A stretch of DNA of 64,000 nt, taken from Henricia sp. BOLD:AAB3569. Its lineage: Eukaryota; Echinodermata; Asteroidea; Spinulosida; Echinasteridae. The stretch is taken from positions 62,001-126,000 of the forward strand of contig JBBELK010000553.1 of NCBI GenBank assembly GCA_037783545.1. Direction: 5' to 3'. This document shows positions 47,747-55,350 of this stretch, piece after piece. The position numbers were made by a program, and so were the translations under genes. The notes beneath the pieces are model-generated. The model was not told where the DNA came from and ran no database searches. It was given only the letters and a program-made list of their open reading frames with translations. Position 1 is the stretch's first letter, and every line of letters begins with the position of its first letter.

Positions 47747-48156
47747 ATGGAGTCGAGTCAACCACAGCTACCAAAGGTTTCCTCATCAACGAAAATGGGA
47801 GGACTGGCGCCAGGATTGACGGGAGCAACAATTGGAAGCAGGAACCCAGAGAGACCCAGGGCAGAACCAGAAGAGAAGACGGGTGAAGAGGATGAGAAGA
47901 TCCAAAGAGCACAACGAAAGCCGAGCTTTATTCCGGACAGATTTTCAGTGGACCTTCCTTGGAGGGATTACAAGGCTTATTTTGAGGCTTGTGCCGCCAT
48001 CAACGCGCGGACTTCGGCAGAAAAGGCATTTTTCTTGGCAGCAAGCCTAAACGGGCAGGCCCAGCAGGTACTTGGAGATGGGGCACACGGCGAACAAGTG
48101 AGCTACGATGACCTTACTACAAGATTGGAAAGGAGATTTGGTCCCGGGGAACAGGC
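47747..48156 (+). pseudogene. gag: Ty3/gypsy-type Gag fragment, left copy 1
   Basis: About 136 codons from the Met at 47747 read as the N-terminal half of a metavirus-like Gag core. An acidic and basic linker (RPRAEPEEKTGEEDEK) is followed by the family pattern VDLPWRDYKAYFEA, AEKAFFLAASLNGQAQQVL and LTTRLERRFGPGEQA. Gag is the structural protein that packages retroelement RNA. The fragment ends at the arm boundary (48156). The open frame runs on to 48538, but that extension is antisense of downstream gag and not protein sequence. Protease, reverse transcriptase and integrase are absent from the window. Confidence 0.75.
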
Positions 48157-48485
48157 GCGAATTGGCGGGAATGGGATCCATCGGACGACTCTTAACCTCT
48201 CCCCCGCTTTCCGACGTGGACGAATCCACAGGGGCGCTGTATTCACGAAGGAGGGTCATGAGGCACTTTCCCCCCGTCCGTGGATGTGGTCCTGCTGGCT
48301 CCACTTCTTGTTTGCAACACTCTCTTTGCTCCTCGGAGTTGTGGTTCGCATTGCTTTCTCTAGATCAATCATCATTCTATGTAATACGGCAAGTTGTTCC
48401 GACATAGCCTGCGTCTGCCGGTTGAATTCTCTCTTGAGACAGATTCCACGTCCCGGTGGACCCTTGGATTTCTGTCCTGGCGACC
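48157..48485 (-). pseudogene. Gag C-terminal fragment in antisense (tandem copy 1)
   Basis: Immediately after the left arm the sequence is the reverse strand of downstream gag, including the MSEQLAVLHRMMIDLEKAM segment. It is the duplicated copy of the loop sequence at 49282-49610. It is cut at 48485 by the tandem-duplication junction, where it meets ACCTTTCGAGATGG. Confidence 0.65.
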
Positions 48486-48540
48486 ACCTTTCGAGATGGC
48501 ACAATGGAGAGTTGGAAGCGAGCATGTGTCGACGTTAGAT

Positions 48541-48827
48541 CAGGGGCGGATCCAGGAATGTGAATAAGGGGGCGGGGGGGGGGGGGGGCGCCAAAGGCCC
48601 GAACGCGAGGACCGCAGGCCCGAATCCCCCAGCGGGAGGTCTGGGTGGCCTCCCCATGAACATTTTGAAATCAAAGTGCTCCAGATGCGTTTTCCTGCAA
48701 TTTGGAGACGAAATATTGATACACCAACCTTCATCATTTTATATGTTCATAAAATCTTTTTTTAGTCTGGCAAAAATAGGGGGGGGGGGGGGGGCGCCCG
48801 GGGCGCCCATGCCTGGATCCGCGCCTG
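48541..48827. mobile_element. hAT-like MITE, copy 2 (by tandem duplication)
   Basis: This has the same ends, orientation and flanking GTTAGAT (48534-48540 and 48827-48833) as copy 1, about 1.12 kb away. It arose through duplication of the surrounding segment, not a second insertion, because flanks on both sides are copied too. G tracts are a few bases longer here (about 17 G near 48572 and 18 G near 48777). Confidence 0.82.
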
Positions 48828-48871
48828 TTAGATGAACGATCCAGCGCAAGGGCTCCAGTTTTACGACTAAG

Positions 48872-49281
48872 ATGGAGTCGAGTCAACCACAGCTACCAAA
48901 GGTTTCCTCATCAACGAAAATGGGAGGACTGGCGCCAGGATTGACGGGAGCAACAATTGGAAGCAGGAACCCAGAGAGACCCAGGGCAGAACCAGAAGAG
49001 AAGACGGGTGAAGAGGATGAGAAGATCCAAAGAGCACAACGAAAGCCGAGCTTTATTCCGGACAGATTTTCAGTGGACCTTCCTTGGAGGGATTACAAGG
49101 CTTATTTTGAGGCTTGTGCCGCCATCAACGCGCGGACTTCGGCAGAAAAGGCATTTTTCTTGGCAGCAAGCCTAAACGGGCAGGCCCAGCAGGTACTTGG
49201 AGATGGGGCACACGGCGAACAAGTGAGCTACGATGACCTTACTACAAGATTGGAAAGGAGATTTGGTCCCGGGGAACAGGC
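48872..49281 (+). pseudogene. gag: Ty3/gypsy-type Gag fragment, left copy 2
   Basis: This is the tandem duplicate of the fragment 1,125 bp upstream, with the same Met, the same motifs (LPWRDYKAYFEA, RRFGPGEQA) and the same break at the arm boundary. The nearby change GGATCCGTCGG, against GGATCCATCGG in copy 1, is one of only a few differences. It cannot make a complete Gag. Confidence 0.75.
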
Positions 49282-49896
49282 GCGAATTGGCGGGAATGGG
49301 ATCCGTCGGACGACTCTTAACCTCTCCCCCGCTTTCCGACGTGGACGAATCCACAGGGGCGCTGTATTCACGAAGGAGGGTCATGAGGCACTTTCCCCCC
49401 GTCCGTGGATGTGGTCCTGCTGGCTCCACTTCTTGTTTGCAACACTCTCTTTGCTCCTCGGAGTTGTGGTTCGCATTGCTTTCTCTAGATCAATCATCAT
49501 TCTATGTAATACGGCAAGTTGTTCCGACATAGCCTGCGTCTGCCGGTTGAATTCTCTCTTGAGACAGATTCCACGTCCCGGTGGACCCTTGGATTTCTGT
49601 CCTGGCGACCACCTTGGCCCTGCTGCCTCTGCCTCTCGAAGTTGATGAACGATTATGTCTCCAGAGCCGCCCGTATCGCTTTATCTAAGGACTTTTGGTG
49701 CGCTCTGAAGATACCCGCTCGCACTTCTGCATCTTGGATAGCATGCTTGAAATGCCCCTGGGCGAGTCTTTCCCTCAAACCTCTAGGGAGCTCTGGGTAT
49801 GCCAATTCGATAAGCCGTCGGATGCTGTGTCCGAGAACTTGTAGACCTGCACTGACTCCCCTCGTCGTACTCCGCAGTTCCGATAGGAATCTCTCG
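49282..49896. other. Single-copy part of the foldback loop
   Basis: About 615 bp separate the inner end of the second left unit from the right arm. On the minus strand it is the 3' part of the gag region described above. The right arm and loop therefore give one continuous gag, while the left arm joins that gag in inverted orientation at AACAGGC. No other gene is visible. Confidence 0.75.
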
Positions 49897-50253
49897 GCCT
49901 GTTCCCCGGGACCAAATCTCCTTTCCAACCTTGTAGTAAGGTCGTCGTAGCTCACTTGTTCGCCGTGTGCCCCCATCTCCAAGTACCTGCTGGGCCTGCC
50001 CGTTTAGGCTTGCTGCCAAGAAAAATGCCTTTTCTGTCCACCTGTTGATGGCGACACAAGCCTCAAAATGAGCCTTGTAATCCCTCCAAGGAAGGTCCAC
50101 TGAAAATCTGTCCGGAATAAAGCTTGGCTTTCGTTGTGATCTGTGGATCTTCTCATCCCCTCCACCCGTCTTCTCTTCTGGTTCTGCCCTGGGTCTCTCT
50201 GGGTTCCTGCTTCCAATTGTTGCTCCCGTCAATCCTTGCTCCAGTCCTCCCAT
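49381..50253 (-). pseudogene. gag: Ty3/gypsy-type Gag, longest copy (right arm into loop)
   Basis: On the minus strand this holds the most complete Gag in the element. The order is the linker and RFSVDLPWRDYKAHFEA, then FFLAASLNGQAQQVLGDG, then RRFGPGEQAERFLSELRST and SIRRLIELAYPELPRGLRERL. The C-terminal stretch has a likely helical segment (MSEQLAVLHRMMIDLEKAM) and ends ESAS. Two frame breaks are visible. One is an extra G after GDG (GATGGGGGCACACGG against GATGGGGCACACGG in the left copies). The other is at ALET-stop near 49655, after which the frame with QLREAEAAGP continues. The QQDHIHGRGES segment sits where a CCHC zinc knuckle would be expected, but no cysteines are present. The family call rests on the WxxYxxxF, LxGxAxxxL and RFGPxxQ pattern. 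Confidence 0.7.
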
Positions 50254-50497
50254 TTTCGTTGATGAGGAAACCTTTGGTAGCTGTGGTTGACTCGACCCCC
50301 ATCTTAGTCGTAAAAACTGGATCGTTCATCTAACGTTGACACATGCTCGCTTCCAACTCTCAATTGTGCCATCTCGAAAGGTCTGCCTTGAGTTAAAGCC
50401 GTGCTCAGGCTTGCCGCTCGTGCAGACTGTCCGGCTGCCGCTGCATACCCTGGGGATGTTCGCAATCCTGCCGCCGTGGTGCTGAAAACCATTGTCA

Positions 50498-50929
50498 CTA
50501 TGGGCCGTACCCTGGTTGCCTTTGAAAGCCCCCACTAGCGGTAGTGATTCCCGGTGGAGCAGAAACTCCAACATTCATGATGAAATGTTCTCTAACTGTT
50601 CCTGCTTCCTCCGGGTACCAGTTTTCGATCTTCTCGATTGTTACAGGTGGCCTGGGTGCCCCCTCTGCCTTGGCTCTTGCCATTTGCACGTTGCTCGCTG
50701 GAGTAGAGGAGCTAAATGTATTTAGCATAGGCGATCCTCCAGCTGGTTCCCCGAGCTCACCTATCCATCCACCCTCAATATGTGTAGTGCTGCTTGCCAA
50801 TGGTTGCTTCATCCACCCTTCCCCATCAGCTGTCCATCTTGACAATCCTCCTGGAGCCGCTCCGGGATTCACTGTAGATGTCATTGGCGACAGCTGATGC
50901 TGGGCTGCTTTTTTGACTGATTGCAGCAC
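50498..50929 (-). pseudogene. Retroelement leader / Gag N-terminal fragment (right arm)
   Basis: This is the inverted partner of the left-arm fragment. It stays open for 143 codons because the left arm's TAA is TAC here. It ends GGGTACGGCCCATAG. The next stretch of the same protein-like sequence (50304-50498, with AAAAGQSARAASL) is in another frame. If these are parts of one Gag they are separated by a frameshift. I recognise no domain in this part. Confidence 0.5.
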
Positions 50930-51106
50930 GTTGGCTGCTCACTTGTTGCTGTACTCCACACAGCCGCTTGAAAGAATTCGCTCCCTCGGTACCGGAATTC
51001 CACTCCAGAATCGGCCTCTTTCACCTGGTGTCTCCCCAGTGTAAGTACGACTTGCCCCCTCCGCTCTATTCCGTTGTCCTCCGCTTCAGTTATCCATAGT
51101 ACTGGT

Positions 51107-51126
51107 GAATCCCACCGCTGCCACCA
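51107..51126 (-). other. tRNA-Leu primer-binding site (right arm)
   Basis: This is the inverted copy of the 20-nt site, intact and identical to the left one. The retroelement leader is therefore in the opposite orientation in this arm. Confidence 0.8.
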
Positions 51127-51127
51127 A

Positions 51128-51165
51128 TGTGGCGGGCCGTACCAGCTTCCGTACGGGCCGTCACA
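51128..51165 (-). mobile_element. LTR-like remnant, 38 bp (right arm)
   Basis: On the minus strand it reads TGTGACGGCCCGTAC...GGTACGGCCCGCCACA. It differs from the left copy by one base (GCTGGTACGG against GCTGTTACGG). It is flanked by the same GCATAC on the transposon side, so the retroelement insertion point is the same in both arms. Confidence 0.6.
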
Positions 51166-51967
51166 GTATGCACCACTGTAAATTATTGTATTGATTACAT
51201 TAGGATAACTATTAGTTTGTTTGGGTATTGTTGCTGAGTATCATTCGCAATACAGACTTTCACTGGTGGCCATTTTGAAATTTTGGCAGCCATCTTGGAC
51301 TGGTAGGTCCTACCTAGGCCCCCTATAAGAGTTCCCTACATTTTCCCTAAACCCAGACCCGTCTCATTTAATTCAGCATCCTCGAATATGTTTAAAAATA
51401 CATCAAAACTTTTATTCATACTTATATGAGCTTCTGGAACCAAGAAATAGGCAAAATTCTGCATTTTTAGTAGTGGCCATTTTTAAAATTTTGGCAGCCA
51501 TCTAGGATATTAAGGTCCTGTGCTGTTCTGAGATATTCCAGTGGATTCATTGACCCTGTAAAAGTGGGTATAGACACCAGAATCATACTTCTAGTACTGT
51601 CTGCACCCGAGATATAGGCAAAACTAATTTTCACTGGCGGCCATTTTGAAATGTTGGCAGCCATCTTGGAATGGTAGGTCCTAGGCTCTTGTAAGTGGAT
51701 CTATTGGATTCCTTGACCCTAAAAACATGGGTGTAGACATCAGAATCGTGCTGCTGGGTGCTTCACTGACCAAGTTATGGTGATTTTAAGTGATTTTAAG
51801 TGATTTTGGCGGCCATTTTGAAAAACGCCCTCTAGCGAGAGTTCCCCACATATTTCGATGGGTCAGACCCCTCTCATTGTATTTTGCACCCTCAAATACA
51901 TAAGAAAACACCTTCAAAACTTCTGGTAAAGACATCGAGAACGGGACTTCCATTCTGGACCCTACTA
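51166..51967 (-). repeat. Subterminal region with AAGATGGCTGCC repeats (right)
   Basis: This is the mirror image of the left subterminal region. GGCAGCCATCTT-type cores lie near 51288-51298, 51497-51505 and 51656-51667; one has mutated to GGCAGCCATCTAGG. It contains no gene that I can support. Confidence 0.75.
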
Positions 51968-51970
51968 GAA
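51968..51970. other. Target-site duplication GAA, right copy
   Basis: This is the second copy of the 3-bp duplication, followed by CTTAAAATTTTGCATGATCG, which completes the interrupted satellite monomer. Confidence 0.88.
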
Positions 51971-51993
51971 CTTAAAATTTTGCATGATCGAAA

Positions 51994-54565
51994 CAGTCTA
52001 TATTCCGCACTTGTCCTGAAAAATTGACAGACTTTCGCCGGGAAATGGCCCAGAAATTTCAGAGTTTAGAGAAAACTGGGCTCGGGCTTCCTGCCTGCTC
52101 TGCAGACCGTGGCTGTCCGTGTACTCCTGACTCGTGCGCATGCTCAGTCTTGTTTGGGACGGGAATTTGGTCAAAGTGTGGTCCAAACTTCGGCAAATTT
52201 GGAAGTCAAGACATTTTCCGACGAACTTAAAATTTGGCATGCCCCAAACAGTCTATATTCCGCACTTGTCCTGAAAAATTGACAGACTTTCGCCGGGAAA
52301 TGGCCCAGAAATTTCAGAGTTTAGAGAAAACTGGGCTCGGGCTTCCTGCCTGCTCTGCAGACCGTGGCTGTCCGTGTACTCCTGACTCGTGCGCATGCTC
52401 AGTCTTGTTTGGGACGGGAATTTGGTCAAAGTGTGGTCCAAACTTCGGCAAATTTGGAAGTCAAGACATTTTCCGACGAACTTAAAATTTGGCATGCCCC
52501 AAACAGTCTATATTCCGCACTTGTCCTGAAAAATTGACAGACTTTCGCCGGGAAATGGCCCAGAAATTTCAGAGTTTAGAGAAAACTGGGCTCGGGCTTC
52601 CTGCCTGCTCTGCAGACCGTGGCTGTCCGTGTACTCCTGACTCGTGCGCATGCTCAGTCTTGTTTGGGACGGGAATTTGGTCAAAGTGTGGTCCAAACGT
52701 CGGTAAATTTGGAAGTCAAGACATTTTCCAACGAACTTCAAATTGTGCATGCTCCAAACAGTCTATATTCCGCACTTGTCCTGAAAAATTGATAGACTTT
52801 TGCCGGGAAATGGCCGAGAAATTTCAGAGTTTAGGGAAAACTGGGCTCGGGCTTCCTGCCTGCTCTGCAGACCGTGGCTGTCTGTGTACTCCTGATCACT
52901 CGTGCGCATGCTCAGTCTTGTTTGGGACGGGAATTTGGTCAAAGTGTGGTCCAAACGTCGGCAAATTTGGAAGTCAAGAAATTTTCCGACGAACTTCAAA
53001 TTTTGCATGCCCCAAACAGTCTATATTCGGCACTTGTCCTGAAAAATTGACAGACTTTCGCCGGGAAATGGCCGAGAAATTTCAGAGTTTAAGGAAAACT
53101 GGGCTCGGGCTTCCTGCCTGCTCTGCAGACCGTGGCTGTCCGTGTACTCCTGATCACTCGTGCGCATGCTCAGTCTTGTTTGTGACGGGAATTTGGTCAA
53201 AGTGTGGTCCAAACGTCGGTAAATTTGGAAGTCAAGACATTTTCCAACGAACTTCAAATTTTGCATGCTCTAAACAGTCTATATTCCGCACTTGTCCTGA
53301 AAAATTGATAGACTTTCGCTGGGAAATGGCCGAGAAATTTCAGAGTTTAGGGAAAACTGCGCTCAGGCTTCCTGCCTGCTCTGCAGACCGTGGCTGTCCG
53401 TGTACTCCTGATCACTCGTGGGCATGCTCAGTCTTGTTTGGGACGGGAATTTGGTCAAAGTGTGGTCCAAACGTCGGCAAATTTGGAAGTCAAGACATTT
53501 TCCGACGAACTTAAAATTTGGCATGCCCCAAACAGTCTATATTCCGCACTTGTCCTGAAAAATTGACAGACTTTCGCCGGGAAATGGCCCAGAAATTTCA
53601 GAGTTTAGAGAAAACTGGGCTCGGGCTTCCTGCCTGCTCTGCAGACCGTGGCTGTCCGTGTACTCCTGACTCGTGCGCATGCTCAGTCTTGTTTGGGACG
53701 GGAATTTGGTCAAAGTGTGGTCCAAACGTCGGTAAATTTGGAAGTCAAGACATTTTCCAACGAACTTCAAATTGTGCATGCTCCAAACAGTCTATATTCC
53801 GCACTTGTCCTGAAAAATTGATAGACTTTTGCCGGGAAATGGCCGAGAAATTTCAGAGTTTAGGGAAAACTGGGCTCGGGCTTCCTGCCTGCTCTGCAGA
53901 CCGTGGCTGTCTGTGTACTCCTGATCACTCGTGCGCATGCTCAGTCTTGTTTGGGATGGGAATTTGGTCAAAGTGTGGTCCAAACGTCGGCAAATTTGGA
54001 AGTCAAGAAATTTTCCGACGAACTTCAAATTTTGCATGCCCCAAACAGTCTATATTCCGCACTTGTCCTGAAAAATTGACAGACTTTCGCCGGGAAATGG
54101 CCGAGAAATTTCAGAGTTTAAGGAAAACTGGGCTCGGGCTTCCTGCATGCTCTGCAGACCGTGGCTGTCCGTGTACTCCTGATCACTCGTGCGCATGCTC
54201 AGTCTTGTTTGTGACGGGAATTTGGTCAAAGTGTGGTCCAAACGTCGGTAAATTTGGAAGTCAAGACATTTTCCAACGAACTTCAAATTTTGCATGCTCC
54301 AAACAGTCTATATTCCGCACTTGTCCTGAAAAATTGATAGACTTTCGCTGGGAAATGGCCGAGAAATTTCAGAGTTTAGGGAAAACTGCGCTCAGGCTTC
54401 CTGCCTGCTCTGCAGACCGTGGCTGTCCGTGTACTCCTGATCACTCGTGCGCATGCTCAGTCTTGTTTGGGACGGGAATTTGGTCAAAGTGTGGTCCAAA
54501 CGTCGGCAAATTTGGAAGTCAAGAAATTTTCCGACGAACTTAAAATTTTGCATGATCGAAACAGT
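51994..54565 (+). repeat. 255-bp triplet and two 1,029-bp units after the insertion
   Basis: Monomers starting at 51994, 52249 and 52504 are near-identical 255-bp copies with GGCCCAGAAATTTCAG and TTAGAGAAAACTGGG. A four-monomer 1,029-bp unit then occurs twice (about 52508-53536 and 53537-54565), with markers TTGATAGACTTTTGCC, GGCTGTCTGTGTAC and CTTTCGCTGGGAAATGG. The same four-monomer order is present once left of the insert, from about 42989 to 44017. Confidence 0.82.
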
Positions 54566-55350
54566 CTATATTCCGCACTTGTCCTGAAAAATTGACAGAC
54601 TTTCGCCGGGAAATGGCCCAGAAATTTCAGAGTTTAGAGAAAACTGGGCTCGGGCTTCCTGCCTGCTCTGCAGACCGTGGCTGTCCGTGTACTCCTGACT
54701 CGTGCGCATACTCAGTCTTGTTTGGGACGGCAATTTGGTCAAAGTGTGGTCCAAACGTCGGCAAATTTGTAAGTCAAGAAATTTTCCGACGAACTTCAAA
54801 TTTTGCATTCTCCAAACAGTCTATATTCCGCACTTGTCCTGAAAAATTGACAGACTTTCGCCGGGAAATGGCCGAGAAATTTCAGAGTTTAGGGAAAACT
54901 GCGCTCAGGCTTCCTGCCTGCTCTGCAGACCGTGGCTGTCCGTGTACTCCTGACTCATGCTCAGTCTTGTTTGGGACGGGAATTTGGTCAAAGTGTGGTC
55001 CAAACTTCTGCAAATTTGGAAGTCAAGACATTTTCCGACGAACTTAAAATTTGGCATGCCCCAAACAGTCTATATTCCGCACTTGTCCTGAAAAATTGAC
55101 AGACTTTCGCCGGGAAATGGCCGAGAAATTTCAGAGTTTAGGGAAAACTGGGCTCGGGCTTCCTGCCTGCTCTGCAGACCGTGGCTGTCCATGTACTCCT
55201 GACTCGTGCGCATGCTCCGTCTTGTTTGGGACGGGAATTTGGTCAAAGTGTGGTCCAAACTTCGTCAAATTTGGAAGTCAATAAATTTTCCGACGAACTT
55301 CAAATTTTGCATGCTCCAAACAGTCTATATTCCGCACTTGTCCTGAAAAA

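Larger units (their letters stand above)
45776..48156 (+). repeat. Left inverted arm of the foldback element
   Basis: This arm is the reverse complement of 49897-51967 apart from scattered substitutions, small indels and a MITE (47420-47702) present only here. Examples of differences are one ACTTAAAATC unit near 45950 where the right arm has two, and TTGACAGTGTTACAGTGG where the right arm has TTTACAGTGG. Homology stops at the bases AACAGGC, position 48156; beyond it the sequence switches to the antisense of the 3' part of gag. Confidence 0.9.
47365..49610 (+). repeat. 1.12-kb tandem duplication across arm and loop
   Basis: Unit 1 is 47365-48485 (1,121 bp) and unit 2 is 48486-49610 (1,125 bp). 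The 4-bp difference lies in the G tracts of the MITE. Units differ at only a handful of bases (for example AGCGGCAGG/AGCGGGAGG and AAAATATTTT/AAAATCTTTT). ACCTT is present at the left edge, the internal junction and the right edge, suggesting formation through 5-bp microhomology. Both units carry the MITE, so the duplication is younger than the MITE insertion. Confidence 0.88.
45776..51967. mobile_element. Composite foldback (inverted-repeat) DNA element, 6,192 bp
   Basis: The element starts TAGTAGGGTCCAGAATGGAA and ends with its reverse complement. It is flanked on both sides by GAA, which occurs once in the uninterrupted monomer (CCGACGAACTTAAAA). This is therefore a clean insertion with a 3-bp target duplication. 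The two arms are near-identical over about 2.1 kb and enclose an asymmetric loop. No transposase or other DNA-transposon protein is visible, so the element is non-autonomous. Inside it are the 5' part of a Ty3/gypsy-type retroelement (in both arms), two copies of a hAT-like MITE and a 1.12-kb tandem duplication. The terminal sequence and 3-bp duplication do not let me assign a superfamily; groups with 2-4-bp duplications such as CMC or Academ are possible. Confidence 0.93.
49897..51967 (-). repeat. Right inverted arm of the foldback element
   Basis: Read on the minus strand this 2,071-bp arm repeats the left arm from the terminal TAGTAGGGTCC through the retroelement leader into gag. It lacks the MITE and shows the empty site AACGTTAGATGAACG near 50329-50343. 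Unlike the left arm, gag continues past the arm boundary here into the loop. Confidence 0.9.

Noticed and set aside
48157-48538. C-terminal extension of the + strand Gag reading frame (residues after GEQA)
   Set aside because: The open frame passes through sequence that is antisense to gag and then into duplicated arm DNA, so the translated tail has no biological meaning.
45776-51967. A complete LTR retrotransposon or a Polinton/Helitron
   Set aside because: No protease, reverse transcriptase, integrase, polymerase or helicase is present. There is no second LTR in direct orientation, and the termini are inverted repeats with a 3-bp target duplication.
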